A stretch of DNA of 64,000 bases. Origin: Pilasporangium apinafurcum (taxonomy: Eukaryota; Oomycota; Peronosporomycetes; Pythiales; Pythiaceae). Position numbers and translations under genes: made by a program. Of the stretch, positions 47,677 to 56,109 are shown piece by piece. Numbering within the stretch: the stretch's first letter is position 1; the number at the start of each line of letters is the position of its first letter. The stretch covers positions 139,715-203,714 of the forward strand of contig BCKE01000001.1 of assembly GCA_001600495.1 (NCBI GenBank), given 5' to 3'. The notes under the pieces are model-generated. The model was not told the DNA's origin. It did not search any database and saw nothing but the letters and a program-made list of their open reading frames with translations.

Positions 47677-48629
47677 CTTATCAGCCTCTTATTAGTATGT
47701 AATATGACAGATAGAATTAATGATCTCAACTATCATGAAATCCGTTGGAGATCCATTTTCTGCACTTCGTTTCAATTGAGCCCAAAACCAATTTGTTCCT
47801 AAGCATTTATGATAGGAAGAGTTGCCTCCATTCAACAAGGAAAACGATCCTAGATTCTTCTTTCCTCAGACCACTGGATCAGTGTTTAGTTGTGGAGCGC
47901 TGCAAAGCAGTTCCTTCCAATAAATGCCAAACCCACTTCAGCTCATACGTTCCATCAAACATACAGCTAGACTTTACAAATGAGTAGTATACAGCGTACA
48001 ACAGCCAGTACCTGCTGAGGTTTGGATAAATTTTCATCAAAATTTGTACAGGTAGCTTATCATGCGGCAAATCCTTTCAATCGCGGAATTGGAGACTTTG
48101 GATGCTCAAACTCATTTTTTACTGAATTCCACCTATCGCTGCTGAGCAATGATGAGCGAGGCTGGATTTAGTCTCTTCCATTCCATACAGGATGTTTCCC
48201 GATGGATGGGACTTCAGCTGTAAAATCACTGATTAGCTTTCAATCCGAGGCAGCTTGCCAGTTTGTCCTGGTATTGGTACCGTAAGCACTGTCCTACATT
48301 ACGCCTGCAGCGGATATTTTCGGATAGAGATTCGATACACAATACTGCAGCTTCACATCACCAGATCCTCTCCATCTGTTTCGACAGTGCGTATCACTTG
48401 ATTGGCTACCCATAAAATTCCACTGAGATGATTGGGTGAGCGTAGCGTTGAACCCAGTTGATCCCTCATAATGATGTACACCTGTACGACAGGCAACCTG
48501 GCCGCCTTTGTGAGCTGTGATAGTCCATCACTCACTTTTACCATCAAAGTGGCAAAGTCACATTCTGACGTCGAACGGAAAAGCTGCTCGATAGCCTTGC
48601 CACTTTTCAAATCGCTTTGTCTTTGTACA
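47677..48629. promoter_or_regulatory. Spacer with ATTGG pair before membrane paralogue 4
   Basis: Boxes at 48401 (ATTGGCTACC) and 48431 (ATTGGGTGAG) are 30 bp apart, the second 199 bp before the start. No gene recognised in the 953 bp. Confidence 0.5.
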
Positions 48630-49672
48630 ATGGTTAACGTCACCGATTCGACTTGTGAGTGGGGATTGGCACTGACCATCGATGGATGCACACGAACACT
48701 TGCATCCTTTGATCAGAGCGCATACAATCGTAATCAAATCCTCTACTGCATGCTCGGTATGGTCCTTACAGTTGCAGCCGCGTACAAGTACGTTGTCTCT
48801 GTTCTACGCGATGGTAAGCGAACCAAATTGTCAGTAGTCTCTTCCTTCGTACTAGTTCATTTCTCAAACTTGCATCTTGTTCATCGTTAGCCGTCCATCT
48901 TCAGCAGCACACCTTCCTGCTGTGCGTCTTCGCATCCATTACTTTTATGCTTCGTGGGATTGACCCGATAAGTTATGGACATTTTCTACCGCGTGCTGTG
49001 ACGAGTTTCTTATCCGATTCCTGCACAGCGGCGATCTACACGCTCTTCATCATGTCGCTGACGTACTGGATTGCACTTATCCAAGACGGCGCCGAATCGT
49101 CGATGAAACCAAAACACTTAAAAATCATCGAACGTATCGCCATTTTTGTCGTTTGGGCATTTTACATCGGTTGCAACGCCACGATGTTCATGAACAAAGG
49201 CTTTGGCGGTGCCCCACCGAAAGTGCTCATATTCGGCACAGCTGTCATCCTTGCCGGCATTAGTATTCCCTTCGGTATCTATGGCATACAGATTGTGCGT
49301 CGACTCGAGTACATTAACGAGCTGCAATATCAGCGCTCGTTGCACTTCAATCTTTCAGGGTCCAATGAACCAATTTTGCTCGGCGACAACATCGTCCACA
49401 AGCGTGCTCGACATACTGCCAACCTTCGACGTATAATTTATCTAACGGAAGGCATCTCGCTCGCGTGCATTGGTGCGCAGGTGTATATCGGAGTGATCAC
49501 GTCGTCTGACCGAAAGGAATTGCAATGTGCAAATGGTGTTGGGTGTGATGATATCAAGTCTCAAGTTGCGCCGCTGCATATCTGTCAATATGTAGCCATA
49601 TGGACGATTCTGTGGATGTTCCGCAAAATTGGACGGAGAGGACGTTCAACGCAGAACACTGACCAAATGTAG
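48630..49672 (+). CDS. Seven-helix membrane protein, paralogue 4
   Basis: Two exons, 48630-48813 and 48891-49672, giving 321 residues. Only the first intron remains; helices 2 to 7 are read through without a splice site. Conserved blocks are present: CEWGLALTIDGCTRTLASF, LSDSCTAAIYTLFIMSLTYW, FYIGCNATMFMNKGFGG, GIQIVRRLEYINEL and ELQCANGVGCDDI. It is closest to paralogue 3 in the last third. Convergent with IFT27, 113 bp apart. Confidence 0.85.
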
Positions 49673-49785
49673 TGGTCTGTTGCTTGTGTGGATGCGGGTA
49701 GACGCGTGAACCAATGCTAAATGTAATAGCTATTTATTCGTTTTACGAACCTTTGTCGGTGAGGCTGTTTTGATCACTCTGTCGT

Positions 49786-50773
49786 CTACGCACGTTGAGC
49801 AGCATTTTGATAGTTTTTGTAAAACCATTCCGCGATGTAAGTGAATGGAGCTTCAATCCCTGTATTTTGTTGCTGTTGGAGGAATATTCCGCGTTAAAAT
49901 GCCATCACCTTCAACCAGGAAGTCAAGGATTTGGATGGTGGGAGACATGCGAACACGTACCGCTGAGCACTCAAAGTATTTAAGGTCATTCCGTTCGGCA
50001 AATTCCTGGCCATCCTTCATGGTAATGGCGTCGCGATTGTTCTCGCGCAAGTCGATCTTGTTTGCGACCAAAAGACCTGCATCACAAACAAAGTTTTACT
50101 CAAACATCCGCTTTAGTGCAATGTTTGGTCTTGTTCACACAAAATATATACCAGGAATGTTGTGGTTGGGTGACGCATTCTTCACGTCTTGGTACCATTT
50201 GCCACACGATTTGAACGATTCTTTGTTGTTGATATCGAAAACGACCATAGCGATGGAAGCGCCTTTATACTGAACAAAACAACAAATGCTTTGAAATGCT
50301 ACCAGTAGAGAAAGACAAAAGATGGATACTGTTACGTACGTGGACAGTGCCAAAGTCGAGCTGGTTAAAGATACTCTGCCCAGCACAATCAAAGAGAAAG
50401 AGCTCTACCACAACATTCGTGTCTGGAATCGGGATGGTTTTGATGCGCAAATCCACATACGAGGTCTATTCACAATATTTTGATCAGATGCACGTATCTT
50501 CTCAATGGCAAATAGCATTTTGCTTACCATAACATAGTTCTTCGGGTACTCATGGCCATTGCTTTTGAGGACTTGCAGCAGAGCAGTTTTCCCCACGGTG
50601 GCATCCCCAACAACAGCAACTTTACAGCGCAAAACAGTCTTTGTCATGTGCACCAATATGAGTCAATGAAGGAGTTTCAATGCAGTCGAGTCATATAGTG
50701 GTGTAGTAGATAGGATCATGAGCATACTTACGGTACTCTTGTGAGTCGTTTCCATACTGCGTAGCGCCGACAT
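49786..50773 (-). CDS. IFT27: Intraflagellar transport protein 27 (Rab-like)
   Basis: Six exons: 50773-50732, 50638-50528, 50465-50340, 50269-50152, 50076-49961 and 49872-49786, giving 199 residues. IFT27 is the small GTPase of the IFT-B complex, paired with IFT25. Visible motifs: P-loop GDATVGKT, FDCAGQ (switch II, where Rabs have DTAGQE), VANKID, and CSAQQNTGIEAPF at the G5 position. The end QQNTGIEAPFTYIAEWFYKN parallels NFEAPFHCLAKQFHQLY of animal IFT27. The first exon (MSALRSMETTHKST) is supported by a GTAAGT donor and an ACAAAG acceptor; an alternative start at 50647 (MTKTVLRCKV) would skip it. Confidence 0.88.
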
Positions 50774-51443
50774 GATGGATCTTCGATGTTGCTCAATATT
50801 TGCTGTGTTGAGATACTCAGACAAAGAGACTGTCACGAAACGTCGTCGAAAACTTGTAACCACACTGTCTATGAAGGTTACCGTTCAGACTTTACCTAAT
50901 TAATAGAGTATTACTCATAGTTACCTAATTTTTTGATTATTTTTTCTAAGAAATGGGTAAAATTGGGAGGTTAAATCTTGCAATATCAGCAATTACAGCA
51001 ACTAGAAAGCCATTTTGCCAAAGTTACCATCATTTACCAACGTTATATACACCCTGTGTAAAGGGATAACCCTCTTTACTAACTGACACTATATACACGT
51101 ACGAGGAAGCGTATGAAGAGGAAAGAGATTTGCTCTTTTGGAGGAAACTTAGGAACTCAATTATCACATTTAATAAAGCTATGCAGAAAGTAAAAGAATG
51201 AGTGACTGATGTTCGAGTGTCCAATTCGAACAGAACCGTAAGCAATGAACTATCGCACGTAGCACAAGTTCGCATCCTACACACAGTAAGAAACCGTACT
51301 TTATCAAACCCGTTCGGGTTTATCCCGTTTTTAGACCTGCTGGGTATGAGATATAATGGAGATCCATTACATACCAACTGTAGCAACCAAAAACCTCAAC
51401 GCACGATCGGACGCCAAACTTCAACATTCTCCGATTTGCCACG
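50774..51443. other. Spacer between IFT27 and the Fanzor gene
   Basis: 670 bp holding the IFT27 promoter and the 5' flank of the Fanzor element. AT-rich to about 51050. A GTTCGAGTGTCCAATTCGAAC imperfect palindrome occurs at about 51210-51230. I could not find a copy of the element's 3' end motif here, so the left end of the Fanzor element is not defined. Confidence 0.4.
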
Positions 51444-53159
51444 ATGAAGAGAAGAGGTCGTCCACCAGATTTCGATGAGGAAGACTCTCACGATGACTTT
51501 GAAGACGTAGGGCTTCAAATTGGCACACCACGCTCGCGTTCCAGAGTCAAGTGCAACCAGAAGCCTTCAAATCAAAAGATCACTACCAAACGCAAACGCA
51601 AAGAAGACGCCTCCACGGTCAATAAGGATGGACATCCATCTGTATGGTTCACACCTGCTGTAGCAAGCACATTGTGGTTCCCCGAGCGTAATGCGTTGCG
51701 AGTGGTGGATACGCGCATCAAAACAAGAAAGTCGAGGAAAGCAAAGATCNNNNNNNNNNNNNNNNNNNNNNNNNNNNNNNNNNNNNNNNNNNNNNNNNNN
51801 NNNNNNNNNNNNNNNNNNNNNNNNNNNNNNNNNNNNNNNNNNNNNNNNNNNNNNNNNNNNNNNNNNNNNNNNNNNNNNNNNNNNNNNNNNNNNNNNNNNN
51901 NNNNNNNNNNNNNNNNNNNNNNNNNNNNNNNNNNNNNNNNNNNNNNNNNNNNNNNNNNNNNNNNNNNNNNNNNNNNNNNNNNNNNNNNNNNNNNNNNNNN
52001 NNNNNNNNNNNNNNNNNNNNNNNNNNNNNNNNNNNNNNNNNNNNNNNNNNNNNNNNNNNNNNNNNNNNNNNNNNNNNNNNNNNNNNNNNNNNNNNNNNNN
52101 NNNNNNNNNNNNNNNNNNNNNNNNNNNNNNNNNNNNNNNNNNNNNNNNNNNNNNNNNNNNNNNNNNNNNNNNNNNNNNNNNNNNNNNNNNNNNNNNNNNN
52201 NNNNNNNNNNNNNNNNNNNNNNNNNNNNNNNNNNNNNNNNNNNNNNNNNNNNNNNNNNNNNNNNNNNNNNNNNNNNNNNNNNNNNNNNNNNNNNNNNNNN
52301 NNNNNNNNNNNNNNNNNNNNNNNNNNNNNNNNNNNNNNNNNNNNNNNNNNNNNNNNNNNNNNNNNNNNNNNNNNNNNNNNNNNNNNNNNNNNNNNNNNNN
52401 NNNNNNNNNNNNNNNNNNNNNNNNNNNNNNNNNNNNNNNNNNNNNNNNNNNNNNNNNNNNNNNNNNNNNNNNNNNNNNNNNNNNNNNNNNNNNNNNNNNN
52501 NNNNNNNNNNNNNNNNNNNNNNNNNNNNNNNNNNNNNNNNNNNNNNNNNNNNNNNNNNNNNNNNNNNNNNNNNNNNNNNNNNNNNNNNNACTGCGAAGAA
52601 GCAAGCACGACAAAGAATACGCACGAGCAAACGTCAGCGTTATCGTCTGCGTCGCAAGATTCGGTTTCTGTTGAGAAAGGTGTCACGGATGGTCAATGAT
52701 ATGCACCAGAAGCTCTCGCGGTGGCTGAGCGACAATTATCATGAGGTACTGTTACCAACGTTTCAGACAAAAAAAATGTCTGCGAGATATGTACGTGAGG
52801 AAGTTGAAGATGCAACACCAAGAAACTTATGGGAGCCAGAGGAGATGCTGACTGTACGTGGACGCAAGCGCAAGATTTCAAGTCCGACGACGCGGATGAT
52901 GTTGGCTCAGTCACATTATCAGTTCAGAATGCTCCTAACACAGAAGATGGAGCGCACAGGCGGACACTTGGAAGAAGTCTGTGAGAGATACACGTCCATC
53001 TCGTGCTCACGCTGCGGGAAGATCAACAAGAGACTCAGTGGAAGCGAGACATTCAAATGCAAGAAGTGCACATTTGATCACGATCGTGATGTAAGTGCCG
53101 CAAAGAACATCTTCCACAAGAATATCGGCGGATCTATCTTGCGCGAACACTTCGCCTGA
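51444..53159 (+). CDS. Fanzor nuclease gene, interrupted by an assembly gap
   Basis: An open frame of 571 codons, of which residues 103-382 are unread (gap). Fanzors are eukaryotic relatives of TnpB, RNA-guided DNA nucleases with RuvC and zinc-ribbon parts. The C-terminus is intact: QSHYQFRMLLTQKMERTGGH, then a zinc ribbon with C521-x2-C524 and C539-x2-C542, and the RuvC-III segment DHDRDVSAAKNIF with its Asp at 547-549. The N-terminus is basic, with likely nuclear-localisation runs (KTRKSRKAKI). The RuvC-I and RuvC-II acidic residues would lie in the gap and cannot be checked. The 840-base gap keeps frame, which may reflect true length. The reading frame shows no stop in the visible parts, so the gene may be active. 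Confidence 0.8.
   Translation: MKRRGRPPDFDEEDSHDDFEDVGLQIGTPRSRSRVKCNQKPSNQKITTKRKRKEDASTVNKDGHPSVWFTPAVASTLWFPERNALRVVDTRIKTRKSRKAKIXXXXXXXXXXXXXXXXXXXXXXXXXXXXXXXXXXXXXXXXXXXXXXXXXXXXXXXXXXXXXXXXXXXXXXXXXXXXXXXXXXXXXXXXXXXXXXXXXXXXXXXXXXXXXXXXXXXXXXXXXXXXXXXXXXXXXXXXXXXXXXXXXXXXXXXXXXXXXXXXXXXXXXXXXXXXXXXXXXXXXXXXXXXXXXXXXXXXXXXXXXXXXXXXXXXXXXXXXXXXXXXXXXXXXXXXXXXXXXXXXXXXXXXXXXXXXXXXXXXXXXXXXXXXXXXXXXXXXXXXTAKKQARQRIRTSKRQRYRLRRKIRFLLRKVSRMVNDMHQKLSRWLSDNYHEVLLPTFQTKKMSARYVREEVEDATPRNLWEPEEMLTVRGRKRKISSPTTRMMLAQSHYQFRMLLTQKMERTGGHLEEVCERYTSISCSRCGKINKRLSGSETFKCKKCTFDHDRDVSAAKNIFHKNIGGSILREHFA
51750..52589. other. Assembly gap, 840 N
   Basis: A run of N from 51750 to 52589 inside the Fanzor gene. 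A repeat-rich or multi-copy sequence is a common cause. Real length is not known. Confidence 1.
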
Positions 53160-53290
53160 TAAAGCAAAAAAATATCGAAGTCGCCTTCTTCGAGGAGTCC
53201 TGCCAGTTTTACTGGTGTTATAGGCCCAAGAGGGAGTAGGTGTCCGGTACTTTGGTATCTTTGGCATCTATGAGGATCTCCTTAGGCGTA
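53160..53290 (+). mobile_element. Right end of the Fanzor element (possible guide-RNA region)
   Basis: The 3' flank ends with GGTACTTTGGTATCT and GATCTCCTTAGGCGTA. The palindromic remnant ends with matching GGTACTTTGGTATCTC and GATCTCTTGAGGTGTC. Conservation of this stretch beyond the stop codon in three copies suggests it is a functional end; in TnpB and Fanzor elements the guide RNA is typically read from here. Confidence 0.55.
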
Positions 53291-53320
53291 GGATATCTGT
53301 CTAGCACATGTCATTGAGTT

Positions 53321-53356
53321 GCATCAATTGAATACCAAGCATCAATTGAATACCAA
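53321..53356 (+). repeat. Tandem 18 bp direct repeat
   Basis: Two perfect copies of GCATCAATTGAATACCAA, just outside the Fanzor right end. It may be unrelated to the element. Confidence 0.85.
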
Positions 53357-53406
53357 GCATCATTTCTCCTTTGTTAGCTTCATTCACTCTGACTTCTACC
53401 CGATTT

Positions 53407-54036
53407 TCAGGCCAACATGGCTTGAACTTTTCCAGCTATCCTTTTCTCAGGTATTGAAGAATGATCTATGTCACGCAGCTCGTGTGTTGCTACTCGTAAC
53501 CGCACAAACTTGGTCATTTCTCGCTGAAGAAAATCTTGGAGCACCAGCAACGCTATGCACGTTTCCAGAGATAGCAACACAAGAAAGATTGCACCGACAA
53601 TTCTGTCGAAGGGGATACGATGCTCAGACAAGAATTTGCAATACAGCACCGCTGGGAATATTGGACAGACCGCCAAGAACACAAACGCCGTCAAATGAAA
53701 TACTTGGTGCGTGAGATTGCCGTGCGTGCCCAAATAATAGCGCCCGACATCTGCAACGACGAGCACAACGTACGAGGAAACGTGCAGCACGCGTGCCAAT
53801 GGAGTTGAGTAAGTAAAACGTGAGAGTTTTTCCAGCAACAGCAGGAGTGAAATTGGATAGAAGAGCATCCCGAACCAGGCTTTAAAGTAGATAGACATCT
53901 GCAAGTGCATTCGCATGCGCCGACGATTGTAGTTCCGTAACATTTTGTTTTGCGCCCTGCTTTTATTCGGCTTCGCTTTGTTTCTTCGATTGACGAGTCG
54001 CAGTAAGGATAAGAATACGCGCCTTCTCGAATTCAT
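53407..54036 (-). CDS. TMEM17: TMEM17-like transition-zone protein
   Basis: 209 residues. TMEM17 belongs to the B9/MKS complex of the ciliary transition zone. Four helices are visible: AWFGMLFYPISLLLLLEKL, VSSYVVLVVADVGRY, LTAFVFLAVCPIFPAVLYC and IVGAIFLVLLSLETCIALLV. The YYLGTHGNLTHQVFHLTAF stretch matches LYLGYVGNLQEKVPELAGF of animal TMEM17, and the C-terminus has the usual basic helix. The ATG at 54036 lies 38 bp past the elongin C stop on the same strand. A TTTTCATTTTCCAG acceptor-like sequence sits immediately before it, so a 5' exon within or upstream of elongin C is possible. Confidence 0.75.
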   Translation of the reverse strand: MNSRRRVFLSLLRLVNRRNKAKPNKSRAQNKMLRNYNRRRMRMHLQMSIYFKAWFGMLFYPISLLLLLEKLSRFTYSTPLARVLHVSSYVVLVVADVGRYYLGTHGNLTHQVFHLTAFVFLAVCPIFPAVLYCKFLSEHRIPFDRIVGAIFLVLLSLETCIALLVLQDFLQREMTKFVRLRVATHELRDIDHSSIPEKRIAGKVQAMLA

Positions 54037-54074
54037 ACACTGGAAAATGAAAATGTATTACCAGCACATAGCGA

Positions 54075-54583
54075 TTAACAGTCGAGATAATTGGCAGCCA
54101 TAAGCAGTTCCATGGCGATCTCAGGTTCAATCACAAAATCTGGAAAGCGCGATGTGCTATCGGAGTATTGTATCTTGTAATACATGTACTGTGCAACCTT
54201 CTCCAGGATTGGTGCACTGATGTCTGGAAATGTGATCTCGCCCTTGCTTTCCGTAAACTGACCTGCACAAGTAGAGAAAAACAGGAAAAGCACCATCTGC
54301 ATTCAATACACGTATAGAGGCTAAAGGATACGATAGATCTTCTGTACATACCGCTGAGCATGGCGCGAATTGTGCCGGATACCATGGCGCATTTCTTGCT
54401 AATGTAGATCTCATGTCCCTCCGCACTGGGTAATCAAAACATGGAAAATGGCCCCAGCAATGCGCACATACATATATGATGTTAGCGCCTGGCAGCGCCA
54501 CAGGATAATGGATAATTAAATCGCGCGTACCTGACCAATTTGATCATTTCCATGTCATCCACAGCGGTGGTTTCCTGTGCCAT
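54075..54583 (-). CDS. ELOC: Elongin C
   Basis: Exons 54583-54531, 54425-54352 and 54262-54075, giving 104 residues. Elongin C is the Skp1-like adaptor that joins BC-box proteins to CUL2/5 ligases. Conserved parts are KLVSAEGHEIYISKKCAMVS, SGTIRAMLSG and the C-terminal APEIALELLMAANFLDC equivalent (EPEIAMELLMAANYLDC). The length equals animal ELOC (112) within a few residues. Followed closely by TMEM17 on the same strand. Confidence 0.93.
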
Positions 54584-54734
54584 TTTGTTTCTCCTTTTGG
54601 TCCTTTTTTCTCTGACTGAAGAGTCCCTATTTTGGGCATTAATATAGGAATTTGTATGAAAGTCCGCACTCCGTTTTGGCGCAAAGATACCACGAGTTGG
54701 GCAAACGCGCCAAACGGCAACAAACCACAACAAA

Positions 54735-54944
54735 ATGAACGAGAATGATGGTAGTGTCAATGCAATGGACGCCGCACTAGTCGTTTGCTGGATGCTGGCG
54801 GTGACTGTGCTTCTGCGAACGATAACGAAGGACCAGCGGACGTTCTTACAGTGTGGGGTTGTGCTGATGGTCGTTGTGCAGTATTACTATCTGTATCAAG
54901 CAGCGCGGCGAGCACTTGATGACCACCAAGCGACAAATACCTAA
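54735..54944 (+). CDS. Small two-helix membrane protein, 69 residues
   Basis: ATG at 54735 and divergent from elongin C. Two hydrophobic helices (AALVVCWMLAVTVLLRTI and CGVVLMVVVQYYYLYQAA) separated by a short basic/polar loop (TKDQRTFLQ). Family not recognised. The clear topology and codon-sized frame argue for a gene, but it is short. Confidence 0.5.
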   Translation: MNENDGSVNAMDAALVVCWMLAVTVLLRTITKDQRTFLQCGVVLMVVVQYYYLYQAARRALDDHQATNT

Positions 54945-55145
54945 TAATTTGTTGCGGCGCGGAAGTGAACGTAACAACGAAGAGAAGAGACGTGGAAACA
55001 ATGTGACATATGTGAAAAGATCGACAAACCGTCCTCCATTTTATATTTATTCCAACCTCTCGATCTAATCTGGCGCGAACTCGAGTGGTCCCAATACATT
55101 TCTGTAGGCACTATGACCATCACCACTGCACACATAGTGTTTAAT

Positions 55146-55719
55146 TTAACCGGCTTGGTTCTTCAAGACTTGGAAGACCTTCTTCTTGATCCATTCCTTC
55201 CCACATGGCAAATAAGTCTTCGTTTCTAAGTCAAGGCTGTCAAAGTATCAACATACACAATACACACATCAGATCCACGGAATGAATCCATACACTCTAC
55301 CACATGCATTCGCTTCAGAACACACGAGCGAATGATGGAGAGAAGAGCACGTGAGTACCAAAGAGTAACAAGTCATGCACACTTACACTAGCGCACTAAG
55401 GTCGGTCAACGAGTCGATGTAGTTGTACAGATCCTGGATGTCGTAAGTGATATTCTTCATGTTGGGGTTCAGCTGTTTCAGCTTCGCTTCGTACATCTTG
55501 ACGACACCATCCATGCCGCCGTTCACAGATTCAAAATCCAAGTATGTGCGCGAATTTGGGTCACGCGTGTATTGCACCAAGATGATCGTGTGCTTCGCCT
55601 GACGAAACTCCGCCTATCAGTTCACAGAAAGTATAAACACACACCATTCATCCATCAGTAACGCTCCATTCTCCTTTCTTTTTCTGCATCCATAAAGATT
55701 GTACATAAGAACGCACCAT
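55146..55719 (-). CDS. ERH: Enhancer of rudimentary homologue
   Basis: Three exons: 55719-55717 (only the start codon), 55613-55387 and 55236-55146, giving 106 residues. ERH is a small conserved nuclear protein that assists mRNA splicing and RNA elimination. Recognised by HTIILVQYTRDPNSRTYLDF, VNGGMDGVVKMYEAKLKQLN, ITYDIQDLYNYIDSLTDLSA and the last exon's TYLPCGKEWIKKKVFQVL. The ATG-only exon is inferred because ATG is followed directly by a GTGCGT donor, and the second exon opens in frame with the ERH N-terminus without an ATG in a sensible place. Confidence 0.88.
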
Positions 55720-56109
55720 CGTATCACTTGCTTTCGCTACGAATGCTTCTCTGTGCGCGAGAATTTTAATTCTCTGCCGCTACTGGTGGGAAATCAAAAA
55801 TCCTGAGTTGGATAACCCATACCCATTTCCTTTTGTTATAAGACTCAAGAAAATAATAAGGTTTTTCAATATTGTTTAATAAGGTTTTATGTCGGGAGAT
55901 AGATACACAAAACTGCACGAAGAGACGCGAGTAGCAGAGGAAACCTGCGCAAGTGGAACGATTTTGGCGATTGGTTTGTTCCTATTTCCTGTGCAGTGAG
56001 AGAGTCCGAGTTTGCGACGCTGTGAGCGATTGGCTAGCAATTGTATTACGACTTTTGTTGTGATTATCAGTGGCTAGGCTTTGACGATTGCGGGATTAAT
56101 TTAATAACT
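55720..56109. promoter_or_regulatory. Divergent promoter ERH / IFT52
   Basis: ATTGG boxes at 55970 and 56029 are 59 bp apart, close to twice the 30 bp spacing of the other pairs. The IFT52 frame is open from 56041 but the ATG at 56110 is preferred. Confidence 0.4.

Noticed and set aside
51567-52686. Minus- and plus-strand frames that run through the N gap in other frames
   Set aside because: They are open only because N codons never read as stops.
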